Below are positions 41,051 through 50,702 of a stretch of DNA of 64,000 bases, one piece after another (position 1 is the first letter of the stretch; each line of letters starts with the position of its first letter). Source of the stretch: Thermoplasmata archaeon (GTDB lineage: Archaea > Thermoplasmatota > Thermoplasmata > UBA10834); assembly GCA_029864565.1 (NCBI GenBank), contig JAOTTD010000003.1, forward strand, positions 39,593 to 103,592, given 5' to 3'. Both the position numbers and the translations under genes were made by a program. Below the pieces are notes generated by a model. The model had not been told where the DNA came from, did no database searches, and saw only the letters and a list, made by a program, of their open reading frames with translations.

Positions 41051-41836
41051 ATGTCGAAAACGATGATCAGCACGAAACGGTTGTCCAAGAGCTACGGCAA
41101 GAGCGGGCAGGTGATAGCTCTGGACAAGCTTACTCTCGATGTTTACGAAGGCGAGACTTTCGGATTGTTGGGACCGAATGGTGCTGGCAAGACCACAACA
41201 GTGCGCCTACTGAACTGCATCGTCAAACCCACGGGGGGAAGTGCCACTGTCGGAGGTTATGACCTCATCGAGAACAGTATCGAAATCAAGCGGATGACGG
41301 GGCTCTTGGCAGAGTCACCTGGATTGTACGAGAAGCTCAGCGCCCAGGAGTTCCTTGAGTTCATGGGCGCGCTGTACGACGTCCCGTCCGATATTCTATC
41401 CGTCAGGGTTGACAAGCTGCTCAAACTATTCGGCCTTCACGGTCGCAGAAACCATCTTCTGGAAGGTTACAGCAGAGGAATGAAGCAGAAGGTGTTGATA
41501 GCAGCCGCGCTCATCCATGACCCTCCCCTGCTGTTCTTCGATGAGCCAACATCGACCCTCGACCCGAGCGCGGCTCTGATGGTGAGGGATTTGATGAAGG
41601 ACCTCTCAGAGAATGTGGGGAAGACGATTGTCGTGTGCAGTCACATACTCCCCATAGTGGAGGAGTTGTGCGACCGCATCGGTATAATCAACCGGGGAGA
41701 GCTGGTCGCTGTCGGAACCGTAGACGAACTGATGGAGAGGACCGGAAAGGACACGTTGGAGAAGGCGTACATCGACATAACTGGAGGTGTCCAGCAGAAG
41801 GAACTCTTGTCATGGAGGGAATTGAGAAGTGCGTAG
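41051..41836 (+). CDS. ABC transporter ATP-binding protein
   Basis: A 261-residue ATPase: Walker A GPNGAGKTT (residues 41-49), signature YSRGMKQ, Walker B LLFFDEP, H-loop VCSHIL and a C-terminal extension (TGKDTLEKAYIDIT) like exporters of the NatA/CcmA type. ATG 41051 has GGTGGAG just upstream, and a TATA (TTTATATCG, 40984-40992) lies 60 bases away. It overlaps the permease by 8 bases. Confidence 0.92.
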   Translation: MSKTMISTKRLSKSYGKSGQVIALDKLTLDVYEGETFGLLGPNGAGKTTTVRLLNCIVKPTGGSATVGGYDLIENSIEIKRMTGLLAESPGLYEKLSAQEFLEFMGALYDVPSDILSVRVDKLLKLFGLHGRRNHLLEGYSRGMKQKVLIAAALIHDPPLLFFDEPTSTLDPSAALMVRDLMKDLSENVGKTIVVCSHILPIVEELCDRIGIINRGELVAVGTVDELMERTGKDTLEKAYIDITGGVQQKELLSWRELRSA

Positions 41837-43394
41837 ACTCAAATGGCTCGTGCTGGCGAAGAACGGATACCTCCTCCGCACAAGCAGCTTCGGAAGAATG
41901 AGGTACGCCGTGCCATTCCTGATTGGTGTGCCAATCGTCGTGGCTGTGTTCGTCATCATACCCTGGATTGCCGACTTCTTCCTTGATGAGTTGGAGGTAT
42001 TCTTCCTCTCATCCGCTGCGGTTACATTCATCCAGATCATCCTGTTCACCATATTCATCCTGTTCCTGACCTTCCCGATATCGTTCTCCCTCAACTCAGG
42101 CCAGGAGGAGCATTACGAAGTGCTCCTGTCCGCCCCTCTGAAACCAAAGGATGTGATTCTGGGCAAATTCGTAGGTGACATGCCATTCTATTCCGTTGCC
42201 GTGGTAGTCGCATCTTCGTTGTTCGTCGCCCTCCTGCTACCGCTTGGATTGGGTTTGGTGCAGGCCGTAATGATAATGGGAATATTCCTGCTGACGTTCT
42301 TCTCCGCACTTTGGATCGGCGTGTTGCTCGCGGCGATGATTAGGAGCAAGATAGGCAGCTCAGCGCGTGGAAAAGACCTCGGCAAAGCCCTCTCAATGAC
42401 AGTCGCTCTTCCCATGGTCGGGTTGATGTATGCGATAATGAGTGGCATGGTCTACAGCGCGCTCTTGGATTCTGGTTCGAAGGGTCCTCTCGCATTCGCA
42501 CTCGATCTTCTGCCAAGTTCGTGGGGCGCGGATGTGATTGTCAGCTTTGCACTGAACCCGGGCGGCGCTTCTGGCATGTCGGTGGAGGAACCACTGAGGT
42601 TCGTCGCGATGATCATCTTCTTTGTGGGCGCGCTCTGGGTAGGCACGAAGCTCGCCGACAGGGCCTACAGCCTCGAGTCTCAGAGCTTGTCATCGAACCT
42701 GGCAAGGCCCGAAGGGCAGTTCTACAGGACGGTTCGTACGGTCAGCGGCGGTGGCTCCTTCGGCTCCTTGGTCGTCTCGGTGTTCAAAGACTACGGTCGG
42801 CGTCTTGAGAACATCTCGAAAGTGGTTTATATCATCGGTTTGATGCTACTCGTCACGTTCTTCTTCGGCGGAGCGGAGGACGTCGGAGGCGGATTTATCA
42901 TGCTGTTCTTCCTGCTTCCATTCCTGTCTGGCTTCATCGTTGGGGAGGTCACAGTCAGGGGCAAGGAGAATCTATTCATCTATCGCAAGGCCCCAAGAGG
43001 CGAGGCGAGACTTGTCAGGGCGCGCATTGTGCAGAGCATGATTGTGATGATTCCGTTGACGGTCATCGCGAGCGCGATATCGCTCACGACGGTTCCCGGT
43101 TTGGGCACGGGTCCTGCGCTAGTGATGGTACTATACATGATTGCGCTCTCTGCGTCCCTAATCGTTTTCTCGTTGGGCCTGTTCCTTATGTTCCCTGTCT
43201 TCTCAGAGAAGCCGGCCGACATGATGGGCAACGTGATAATTCTGTCGGTCTTCATGATGGGATGTTTCTTCGCTGCCGTGCTCTTGTCAGTGTATGGCGA
43301 GATTGCTGGTTGGCTGCTCATTCTGACACTTACCACGGTTTCAGGGACCATCGCGCTCTTCCTCGGCGTCAGGAATCTGAAAACCCTTGAATGA
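41829..43394 (+). CDS. large ABC-2 type permease
   Basis: A 521-residue membrane protein with about 12 helices arranged as two halves, i.e. a single-chain exporter membrane domain. It is cotranscribed with the preceding ATPase (8-base overlap). A central hydrophilic loop with SLESQSLSSNLARPEGQF separates the halves. Substrate unknown. Confidence 0.88.
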   Translation: MRRLKWLVLAKNGYLLRTSSFGRMRYAVPFLIGVPIVVAVFVIIPWIADFFLDELEVFFLSSAAVTFIQIILFTIFILFLTFPISFSLNSGQEEHYEVLLSAPLKPKDVILGKFVGDMPFYSVAVVVASSLFVALLLPLGLGLVQAVMIMGIFLLTFFSALWIGVLLAAMIRSKIGSSARGKDLGKALSMTVALPMVGLMYAIMSGMVYSALLDSGSKGPLAFALDLLPSSWGADVIVSFALNPGGASGMSVEEPLRFVAMIIFFVGALWVGTKLADRAYSLESQSLSSNLARPEGQFYRTVRTVSGGGSFGSLVVSVFKDYGRRLENISKVVYIIGLMLLVTFFFGGAEDVGGGFIMLFFLLPFLSGFIVGEVTVRGKENLFIYRKAPRGEARLVRARIVQSMIVMIPLTVIASAISLTTVPGLGTGPALVMVLYMIALSASLIVFSLGLFLMFPVFSEKPADMMGNVIILSVFMMGCFFAAVLLSVYGEIAGWLLILTLTTVSGTIALFLGVRNLKTLE

Positions 43395-43503
43395 TTCAGA
43401 TGATACATGCGCCCCTGCAAGAATACTTACAGAACCTGTCCGATACGCCTTCGCCTTCTGGAAATCTCCAGATAATGGCAGTCGACTCGACACGGGGATT
43501 GAC

Positions 43504-44694
43504 ATGACGTCATCGAAAGATTTCGAAATCGATGCGGACGAATTACTCGAACTCGCCAAAGATCTGATACGAATCCCGAGCATCTACACTCAGGAGGCGG
43601 AGATATCGAGTTACATCTACGGTCGACTGGATGAATGGGGTGTGTCCCCAAGGAGGATTCCTGTGGAGGGGCACGGCCCATGCGTGGTCGCTCAGATTGG
43701 GGATGAAGGCTTTCCATCCATTGTGCTCAATGGCCACATGGACACGGTAGAGGTCATGGCCGGATGGGAACACGACCCGTTCGGCGCTGAATTGGAGGAC
43801 GGCAGACTGATCGGCCTCGGCGCGCTCGACATGAAATGCGGCCTGGCATCGATGATGGTGGCGTTCAGAGCACTGGCAGAAGCAGAGCCCACGAAAGGTC
43901 ACAGGATAATCTTCCAGGCGGTCTCCGGTGAGGAGGATAATGGCTCCGGCACTAGGACATTGATACAGAGCGGCGAATTCGAAGGGGCGGAAGCAGCGAT
44001 TGTTGGCGAAGGATTCGGCGGGTTGAGCGCGGTCACCCATGGTCGACGAGGCGGCGCGTACTACGCCTTCGAGGTGAAGGGACAGTCAGCGCACGGCGCC
44101 ACTCCCAACCTTGGCAAGAACGCGATTGTCGACGCATCCAAGATTATTTGCGCGCTAGAGAAGTCCGAACTCGCGGTTTCGAACGCACTCCGATCAGATG
44201 CATTAGAGCTGCTGCGCGAGACGCAGACAGTCCTTCGCATAGCTGGTGGCGGTTCCAGCCTAAGCGTTCCAGAGCGGTGCACGATAGAATTCATGAGGTG
44301 TACGATTCCAGGAGGAAGGACCGACCTTAGGGGGGAACTCAAGTCACTGGTCCAAGAACTGTCATTGGAATGCGAGGTCGACATCAGATTCAAAGGCGGT
44401 CCAGGGGATTTGTATCTGCCATATCTGACCAACCCCGAATCTGCCCTGGTGAGAGCCGCTGTCGCTTCAATTACGGAATACACCGGGAAAGAGCCGGCCC
44501 TCGTTTGCGGCGTTTCCGAGGCCGATGACAACCTGATATCTCAAGAGTTGAGCGTTCCTGTGATTTGCGTCGGCCCCGGCGAGTTGGGCGAGATGGCGCG
44601 GTACCACAGACCCGAGGAGAGCATAGGCGTATCCCAGTTGACGGCCGCTGCGAAAGTGTACTGTTCGACCGTGAATCGACTGTGCGGAACGTGA
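43504..44694 (+). CDS. M20-family metallopeptidase/deacylase (ArgE/DapE/CPG2-like)
   Basis: A 396-residue di-zinc enzyme of the M20 family acting on small N-acyl amino acids or peptides. Active-site residues: His78 and Asp80 (NGHMDT), Asp109 (GALDMKCG) and Glu143-Glu144 (SGEEDNGSG). The dimerisation insert follows, with GQSAHGATP. ATG 43504 is chosen; the open frame extends 39 codons upstream without homology. It lies next to a convergent class III aminotransferase, suggestive of amino-acid processing, but the substrate is unproven. Confidence 0.92.
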   Translation: MTSSKDFEIDADELLELAKDLIRIPSIYTQEAEISSYIYGRLDEWGVSPRRIPVEGHGPCVVAQIGDEGFPSIVLNGHMDTVEVMAGWEHDPFGAELEDGRLIGLGALDMKCGLASMMVAFRALAEAEPTKGHRIIFQAVSGEEDNGSGTRTLIQSGEFEGAEAAIVGEGFGGLSAVTHGRRGGAYYAFEVKGQSAHGATPNLGKNAIVDASKIICALEKSELAVSNALRSDALELLRETQTVLRIAGGGSSLSVPERCTIEFMRCTIPGGRTDLRGELKSLVQELSLECEVDIRFKGGPGDLYLPYLTNPESALVRAAVASITEYTGKEPALVCGVSEADDNLISQELSVPVICVGPGELGEMARYHRPEESIGVSQLTAAAKVYCSTVNRLCGT

Positions 44695-44695
44695 A

Positions 44696-44857
44696 TCACC
44701 CATCATCCTTGCGATATAATCGCATCGACAACAGCGTCGAGATGACGGCCGCTATCAGCACCGCGATTACGACAGCCCATCCTGTGCTGTCGCTCTCAGT
44801 CTCTGATTCAGATTCTTCCGCAGGGGGGGTCGATTGCTCAGTCCGCTCGGTCTTTGT
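44696..44857 (-). pseudogene. orphan C-terminal membrane-anchor fragment
   Basis: A 53-codon open stretch without a start: an acidic Ser/Glu linker (ESESETESDS), one transmembrane helix (GWAVVIAVLIAAVISTLL) and a basic end (RLYRKDD), i.e. the typical C-terminal anchor of an exported archaeal protein. Its upstream end overlaps the aminotransferase stop in another frame and begins after an in-frame stop. It is probably the leftover tail of a lost gene; a frameshift read-through product is less likely. Confidence 0.45.
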
Positions 44858-46181
44858 TCACGGTCTTGATGCATTCCTCGACGATGTCGAAGCCCTTATC
44901 GAGTTGCTCCTCTGGTATGTTCAGCGGAGGAATGTACCTGACTACGGAGCGTCCGCACGGAAGCAGCATCACGCCCTTCTTGAACGCCAGCTCGGTGATC
45001 TTGTCCCTGCTCTTCGACGCGTGCTTCTTCGTCTTCCTGTCCTGGACGAACTCGTGGGCCAGCATCAGACCGAGGCCGCGCGTGTCACCGATGATCTCGT
45101 ACTCGTCCTGCATCTCCTGGAGTCTCTTCTTCGTCTTAGCACCGAGTTCGGTGCCGCGCTCAAGGAGCTTCTCCTCCTTGATGACATCCAAGGTTGCGAT
45201 TGAAGCCGCGTGTGAGAGCGACGCCCCACCGAATGTGTTGGAGTGCCTTCCGTACCTGTCGAACGCCAACTTGGCGTCGACGATCGTGGCGCCCAACGGC
45301 AGACCGCCTCCGAGTGACTTGGCGCTGCAGATGATGTCAGGGACAATGTCGAAGTGCTCGCACGCCCACATCTTGCCGGTCCTGCCCATGCCGGACTGGA
45401 CCTCATCGTCTATCAGCAGGCACTTGTGCTTCCTGGTGAGGTTGAACACTCCCTTCACGAACTCCTTCGGAGGTACGACGTATCCACCCTCTCCCTGGAC
45501 GACCTCCATGCTTATCGCGGCTAGGTCGTTCGGCGGTATCTGGTTCTCGAAGTAGATGTCCTCGATCGCGGTGACGCAGTGCATATTGCAGCTCGGGTAC
45601 TCGAGGTTGTACATGCATCGGTAACAGTAGGCGTAGGGAACGTGATACACACCAGGCATCAGCGTGGCAGTGTATCCCTCGCGCTGGACCCACTTGCTCG
45701 CAGTCAGCGACATTGAACCAGTAGTCCTGCCGTGGAACGCGCCGAGGAAGTCCATTATCACCTGCTTTTTGGTCGCCGACTTGGCTATCTTGATAGCGGA
45801 CTCGTATGACTCCGACCCAGTGTTCGAGAAGAAGACCATCTTCTTGTTGTCGCCGGGAGCAGACTTCGCGAGGCGTTCAGCAACCTCATTCTGGAGCTTG
45901 CAGTAGAAATCCGTCCCTGCGACATGGGTGTACTTGTCGACTTGGTCCTTCACAGCGGCAACGACCTTCGGGTGCCTCGCACCGACGTTCAGCACACCGA
46001 CGCCAGCGTAGAAGTCGATGTACTTGTTGCCGTCGACGTCCTCGATGATCGACCCCTCGGCCTTCTTGAAGACCAATGGCCACGACTTCGTCGCCTTGAC
46101 GAGCCACTCGTCGTCCTTGGCGACCGCCTTCTTCGCCTCCGGCCCCGGGGGCTCTACCTTGATGTCCGGTACTTTCGACAT
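44838..46181 (-). CDS. class III PLP-dependent aminotransferase/racemase
   Basis: A 447-residue fold-type I PLP enzyme of the 4-aminobutyrate/acetylornithine group. Cofactor Lys288 lies in CSAKSLGGGLPLGA, SNTGSES binds phosphate, and IDDEVQSGMGRTG contains the cofactor Asp. A Cys-containing insert (YCYRCMYNLEYPSC) resembles archaeal broad-specificity aminotransferases and amino-acid racemases, so either reaction is possible. ATG 46181 has an AAGGAGAAGG ribosome-binding site, and GATTTATCA about 40-50 bases upstream is a TATA candidate. Confidence 0.9.
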   Translation of the reverse strand: MSKVPDIKVEPPGPEAKKAVAKDDEWLVKATKSWPLVFKKAEGSIIEDVDGNKYIDFYAGVGVLNVGARHPKVVAAVKDQVDKYTHVAGTDFYCKLQNEVAERLAKSAPGDNKKMVFFSNTGSESYESAIKIAKSATKKQVIMDFLGAFHGRTTGSMSLTASKWVQREGYTATLMPGVYHVPYAYCYRCMYNLEYPSCNMHCVTAIEDIYFENQIPPNDLAAISMEVVQGEGGYVVPPKEFVKGVFNLTRKHKCLLIDDEVQSGMGRTGKMWACEHFDIVPDIICSAKSLGGGLPLGATIVDAKLAFDRYGRHSNTFGGASLSHAASIATLDVIKEEKLLERGTELGAKTKKRLQEMQDEYEIIGDTRGLGLMLAHEFVQDRKTKKHASKSRDKITELAFKKGVMLLPCGRSVVRYIPPLNIPEEQLDKGFDIVEECIKTVNKDRAD

Positions 46182-46214
46182 GAGAATCCTTCTCCTTGCA
46201 TGAACGGTAAGCAC

Positions 46215-46470
46215 ATGCTTGATAAATCGGTTATGGTTCTACTTATCCAATCCGAGCGGAATCTTGCCGATTTCGAACATCTGGATACGATTCCAGTATG
46301 AGATTGGCAGACGTCTCGAAAAGGCCGAGCGCATGCCGCGCTCGCCCTCCTTCACGCTCGTCTGAGAGCACGCTAAAGGCAGCTTACGAACCCACCAATA
46401 TGCCCACGCTCCCCAAACGTATATAAAGGGGTCATATTTTAGGGGATACCTCCACAGAGAGGTTGTCACC
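46215..46470. other. divergent promoter region
   Basis: No gene seen. It holds the aminotransferase promoter near 46221-46230 (minus) and the rpoK TATA box ACGTATATAAAGGG (about 46417-46430, plus), plus a small GAGCGC/GCGCTC inverted repeat at about 46328-46344. Confidence 0.5.
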
Positions 46471-46644
46471 GTGAGGTATACTCGGTTTGAAAGGGCGCGG
46501 ATAATCGGCGCTAGGGCCTTGCAAATAAGTATGGGCGCGCCAGTGCTGGTGGATGTGCCTGACGATCTCATAGACCCCATTGAGATCGCGATTACGGAGT
46601 TCAACGAAAACGTCATACCAATGACGGTCAAGAGGGAAACCTGA
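46471..46644 (+). CDS. rpoK: DNA-directed RNA polymerase subunit K
   Basis: A 57-residue RpoK (Rpb6/omega homologue), an assembly subunit of archaeal RNA polymerase. [20 protein letters not shown] followed by PVLVDVPDD matches archaeal RpoK, and the length is typical. It starts with GTG 46471, about 45 bases after a strong TATA box, and ends 9 bases before rpsB, forming the conserved archaeal rpoK-rpsB arrangement. Confidence 0.93.
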   Translation: MRYTRFERARIIGARALQISMGAPVLVDVPDDLIDPIEIAITEFNENVIPMTVKRET

Positions 46645-46653
46645 GGAGTTCAG

Positions 46654-47295
46654 ATGGAGGAGCAAGCGGTTACTGAAATCGAAAGCACGGAGGAGCAGGG
46701 CTCTCGTCTTCTCATACCAGAAGATGTCTACCTGACCTCTGGAGTACACATCGGCACACAGCAGAAGAGCGCCGACATGAAAGACTTCATTTTCAAGGTG
46801 CGGTCCGATGGGCTGTATGTGCTCGACGTCAAGAAGACCGACGACAGGATCAGGGTGGCCGCGAAGTTCCTCGCGAGGTATCCCCCCGAGCGTGTGCTGG
46901 TCGTGTCCGCGAGGCAGTACGGTCAGAAGCCGGCGAAGACGTTCGCCAAGACCATAGGTTCCATGATAGTCGCGGGCCGGTTTGTGCCAGGCTCGCTTAC
47001 GAACCCGATATTGCCGGCATTCGCCGAGCCCGAAGCGGTCATCGTGACCGACCCTGCCGCCGACGACCAGGCATTGTCGGAGGCACTCAGCATCGGGGTG
47101 CCTATCGTTGCCATCTGCGACGCCAACAACGAGACGCGAAACGTCGACCTCGTAGTGCCGTCGAACAACAAGGGCAGGCGTGCGCTCGCGACAGTTTACT
47201 GGTTGCTCACGAGAGAGGTTCTGAAGGCGCGCGGCACATTACAGGCCAACGAGGACTTCAAGATGCCCATTGAGGACTTTGAAGCGACACTCTGA
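46654..47295 (+). CDS. rpsB: 30S ribosomal protein S2
   Basis: A 213-residue archaeal/eukaryotic-type S2 (uS2). Recognisable segments: [13 protein letters not shown] at the N-terminus, [39 protein letters not shown] and the final [15 protein letters not shown]. It follows rpoK by 9 bases in the same operon. Confidence 0.96.
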   Translation: MEEQAVTEIESTEEQGSRLLIPEDVYLTSGVHIGTQQKSADMKDFIFKVRSDGLYVLDVKKTDDRIRVAAKFLARYPPERVLVVSARQYGQKPAKTFAKTIGSMIVAGRFVPGSLTNPILPAFAEPEAVIVTDPAADDQALSEALSIGVPIVAICDANNETRNVDLVVPSNNKGRRALATVYWLLTREVLKARGTLQANEDFKMPIEDFEATL

Positions 47296-47367
47296 TAGCG
47301 TCCGGATTTCTGGGAAAACCTATTACGCAGCCAGAGCTATTGCCATTCTGAGGAGGAGAGGCGTCGG

Positions 47368-48189
47368 ATGAGAAGTCCCGCGGTCGCAGGACAGTTCTAT
47401 GCCAGCGACAAGAAGAATCTCGAGCGGCAGATAGAGGAATGCTTCAAGAGCCCGCTTGGCCCTAAGGCGGTCCCGACAGTCCGTGACGGACCGCGGAAGA
47501 TAGTAGGTGGAGTGTCTCCTCATGCCGGCTACATGTTCTCCGGGCCGGTCGCTGCGCATCTGTTCAGTTCGATTGCCAGTGACGGCTTCCCGGAGGCCTT
47601 CGTGATAATAGGTCCGAGCCACACTGGCAGGGGTTCAGGGATAGCCATCACAACCGAGGATTTCGAGACGCCGCTTGGAGTAGCTAAGGTCGATGTAGGA
47701 TTGGCGGAGGCGATGAAGAAGGGCCTCATCGACATCGACCCGCAAGCGCACTATTATGAGCACTCAATCGAACTGCAGTTGCCATTCTTGCAGTACCTAT
47801 CGAAGGACTTCAAGTTCGTTCCGATATGCATGGCGTTCCAGGATTACGACGCAGCCGTGTCCGTCGGTGAAGCAGTGCGACAAGCCACGGCTGGGAAGGA
47901 CGTTATAGTCATCGCCTCGACTGATTTCTCGCATTACGTCACGAAGGAGAGCGCTGAGAAGAAGGACCGCATGGCGTTGGATGCCATCGAGCGCATGGAT
48001 GCCAAGGCGCTATACGACGTGGTTCTTGATGAGAACATATCGATGTGTGGCTATGGCCCCGTCATGGCCATGATCACTGCGTGCAAAGGGGGCAGGGCGC
48101 GCGTGCTGAGATACGCCACCTCGGGCGACGTGAAGCCTATGAACGACGTCGTCGGCTATGCATCGGTGGTCGTCGAGAAGCAGCTATAA
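47368..48189 (+). CDS. MEMO1-family protein (AmmeMemoRadiSam system protein B-like)
   Basis: A 273-residue MEMO-like protein with RSPAVAGQFYASD at the N-terminus, SPHAGYMFSG and GPSHTGRG, then STDFSHYV, which carry the His residues of the family's metal site. A GAGGAGGAG ribosome-binding site precedes ATG 47368. Archaeal MEMO proteins are conserved but their reaction is not settled. It may be cotranscribed with the DUF2085 gene 25 bases downstream. Confidence 0.93.
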   Translation: MRSPAVAGQFYASDKKNLERQIEECFKSPLGPKAVPTVRDGPRKIVGGVSPHAGYMFSGPVAAHLFSSIASDGFPEAFVIIGPSHTGRGSGIAITTEDFETPLGVAKVDVGLAEAMKKGLIDIDPQAHYYEHSIELQLPFLQYLSKDFKFVPICMAFQDYDAAVSVGEAVRQATAGKDVIVIASTDFSHYVTKESAEKKDRMALDAIERMDAKALYDVVLDENISMCGYGPVMAMITACKGGRARVLRYATSGDVKPMNDVVGYASVVVEKQL

Positions 48190-48214
48190 AACCGAAGGTA
48201 ATCACGGTGGGTTG

Positions 48215-48781
48215 ATGCGACTTCCGAGGATCACATCGCTGGCGATACTGATCATGTTCGCGATTTTCGCGACATGGTTGTTGGTCGTTGTGGTGTCTCC
48301 ATTCCTCGTCCCCAGCGGCACTCTGACGGACCTTTCTGGCAAGGTTGGGTACCGCGACAATTCGGAAATCATCTCGGAGTTGGACCCGATACCTCGCGCG
48401 GTATATTGGGTCGGCGACACTCAATGTCACCAGATTGCGAACAGGAGCTACTTCCTCAACGACAATCAAATGCCGTTCTGCTCGAGGGATCTGGGACTCT
48501 TCATTGGCCTCGCCGTTGCGTCGGGCATCGCGGCCTTCTTCACGCTTCCGGTCAACCCTCTATTGTTGCTGCTTGGACTGGTTCCGATCGGCCTGGACGG
48601 CGGCCTCCAACTGATTACATCGTACGAATCGACGAATGCACTTAGGCTCGCAACTGGCATCATCGCCGGACTCGCCCTCGCCTTCCTGCTTGCACAGTTT
48701 CTCCTTGCCTTGAAGAATGAGCGAGATGATCGTCAAGATGGAGCGTGCGAGCCCGAGAAAGCTCGTTCTGGCAAACCCTGA
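48215..48781 (+). CDS. DUF2085 membrane protein
   Basis: A 188-residue membrane protein with an N-terminal transmembrane helix, the DUF2085 signature CHQIANRSYFLNDNQMPFCSRDLG, and three further helices. The conserved Cys/His pairs suggest a metal site. ATG 48215 is chosen; a basic charged tail ends the protein. A paralogue lies at 50.0 kb. Confidence 0.85.
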   Translation: MRLPRITSLAILIMFAIFATWLLVVVVSPFLVPSGTLTDLSGKVGYRDNSEIISELDPIPRAVYWVGDTQCHQIANRSYFLNDNQMPFCSRDLGLFIGLAVASGIAAFFTLPVNPLLLLLGLVPIGLDGGLQLITSYESTNALRLATGIIAGLALAFLLAQFLLALKNERDDRQDGACEPEKARSGKP

Positions 48782-48802
48782 TATATCGTACTCACTATTC
48801 GA

Positions 48803-49405
48803 ATGTGGAATGATGTGATGAACATGAATTCAGAGGATTCGGGACAGGCTGAGCCGTCGTCTTCCGAACAGTCACCATCACCACCGGTCCAGGCAACTTA
48901 CCCAACCGGGTCTAGGAACTGCGTTTCCTGTGGCCGTTCGATAAACTGGGATTCGAATGTATGTCCATATTGTGGGCACGACTACAGGTTCATCGCCGCC
49001 CCTATAGAGCCGATGAAGCGGTCCGCAAAGCCATTGCTGGGTGGGATATTGATCATGATCGCCGGAATGCTCTCTTTGGCCATGGCTTTCAGCTTCATCG
49101 TGATCGATGTCAGTGACATCGAGAGCTGGGATTACCAGCCCCTGACCGACAGCGGCTTCACCCCTGTAGAGCTCGAGGAGTTGCTCGGCGTCTGCGGAAC
49201 GATAGAAATCGTAATCGGCACCATCGCCATCATCGGGGGAGTGTTCGCTATTGTGCGCAAATACTTCGTACTTGCAGTCATCGGAGGGATATTCGGACTG
49301 ATTGGAGCAGGGTTCATCGTGGGAGGATTACTGGGTCTTATCGGGCTCGTGTTGGTCATAATCTCACGGAATGAGTTCGGGCGAAATCCAACGCGCCAGA
49401 TGTGA
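48803..49405 (+). CDS. zinc-ribbon membrane protein
   Basis: A 200-residue protein with a disordered Ser/Pro-rich N-terminus, one zinc ribbon (CVSCGRSINWDSNVCPYCG) and four transmembrane helices. The Met at 48818 is an alternative start; a TATA-like GATATATCG lies immediately upstream. Its ribbon is nearly identical to that of the next gene, so the two are paralogues. Confidence 0.78.
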   Translation: MWNDVMNMNSEDSGQAEPSSSEQSPSPPVQATYPTGSRNCVSCGRSINWDSNVCPYCGHDYRFIAAPIEPMKRSAKPLLGGILIMIAGMLSLAMAFSFIVIDVSDIESWDYQPLTDSGFTPVELEELLGVCGTIEIVIGTIAIIGGVFAIVRKYFVLAVIGGIFGLIGAGFIVGGLLGLIGLVLVIISRNEFGRNPTRQM

Positions 49406-49523
49406 GGAATCAGGCCAAATCCAGAGCAACCACAACAATCGTTTAATAACCGCCAGCCCCCTCTAGGGTGCAATGGAGAATGGCCTAAGGCGATTCTTAC
49501 AGAGAAGCGAAGGAAGGTGAACT

Positions 49524-49868
49524 ATGTCTGAAGCGCAATCCCAGCAGCCAAGGAACTGTGTTTCTTGCGGACGCTCGATTTCGTGGGATGCCAACGTATG
49601 CCCGTATTGCGGACACGACTACCGTGCACAGGTATACGCTGGCCAGCCGAGGGGAGAGCAGATAAGCAGTGGAGTCAAGATACTTTTCTACTTGCTGTCT
49701 TTCTTCATCCCCTTGGTCGGGTTCATAATCGGAGCTATATACTACTCGAAGCCCGAGCCCGAGATGAAGGAAGTAGGCAAGATGTGTCTTATCCTCGCGG
49801 TGCTTGCGATAGTAGTCGTTTTCGTGTGCTGGGGCGGGATTCTGGGTATCGGACTGTTGACACTGTGA
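49524..49868 (+). CDS. zinc-ribbon membrane protein
   Basis: A 114-residue protein: zinc ribbon CVSCGRSISWDANVCPYCG at the N-terminus, then two or three hydrophobic helices (about 52-72 and 86-112). AGGAAGGTG ribosome-binding site upstream. It is a paralogue of the previous gene with a shortened membrane part. Confidence 0.75.
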   Translation: MSEAQSQQPRNCVSCGRSISWDANVCPYCGHDYRAQVYAGQPRGEQISSGVKILFYLLSFFIPLVGFIIGAIYYSKPEPEMKEVGKMCLILAVLAIVVVFVCWGGILGIGLLTL

Positions 49869-50023
49869 CGACCGATCATACCAGACGTTCAAATCCTAAA
49901 TCTGGGGACTTCCCCCAGTCCCGTTTTCTCATTCGACCCGTCAGCGAATGCCTCAAGCGAGACCGCTCACATCTCCCTGTCTCGAGAACAGTTAATCTTG
50001 GATGACGTGCATCTCTGCATCGG

Positions 50024-50686
50024 ATGGACGCGTTCGAGTCGATCCTAACGCTACTTGGGTCGTCGCTTTGCCACCAGCTTGCGGAGCGGTCATACGTGCT
50101 CGATGGCTTCCAGATGCCGTTGTGCGTGCGATGCCTCGGACTGCACGTGGGCTTCCTGATATCCTTCGCCCTGATATGGTTTCAGAAGGGCAGGCCGATG
50201 TCCGGGTTGCCAAGCACGCGCTCACTGGTCATCTTCGGCGTTATGATGATGCCCGCCGTGGCAGACGTGGCTTTGTCCTATTCGGGCGTAATCGACTCTG
50301 ACAACGTCCGGAGGGCAATCACGGGCGCGCTGTTCGGAACCTGCATCGCGTTCATAGTGCTTCCATTGGCCCGTGCGCTTGTGAGCGGATCAAGCCCAGT
50401 CGGCAGGTCGATGACGCATTCGCGCGACTGGGCGGCTCTGTTGATTGTCGCCTCGGTGTCGTCTATCATGGTAGTGTCCGCCGAATCATCGAAGGCGTTG
50501 TTCTACTTCCTCGCGGTAGCAGGGATTGTGGGGGTGTTCGTTAGCGCTTGGTCGCTGATCACCCTGCTCACGCTGCTGCTCACTGAGGACCGCGCATGGG
50601 GCAAGAAGATGAAATTGGCCACGGCGTCCATTGCCACGCCCTTGTTCCTTATCTCGCTGGCAGCACTCCACGGCCTCCTAAGCTGA
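50024..50686 (+). CDS. DUF2085 membrane protein
   Basis: A 220-residue membrane protein with the DUF2085 signature CHQLAERSYVLDGFQMPLC followed by VRCLG at the very N-terminus and six predicted helices after it. Compared with the 48.2 kb paralogue it lacks the leading helix and retains the second CxxC Cys. CAGTTAATCT near 49989 is a possible TATA box. Convergent with the RPA operon. Confidence 0.87.
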   Translation: MDAFESILTLLGSSLCHQLAERSYVLDGFQMPLCVRCLGLHVGFLISFALIWFQKGRPMSGLPSTRSLVIFGVMMMPAVADVALSYSGVIDSDNVRRAITGALFGTCIAFIVLPLARALVSGSSPVGRSMTHSRDWAALLIVASVSSIMVVSAESSKALFYFLAVAGIVGVFVSAWSLITLLTLLLTEDRAWGKKMKLATASIATPLFLISLAALHGLLS

Positions 50687-50702
50687 CGGATTGCGGGGCG
50701 GC

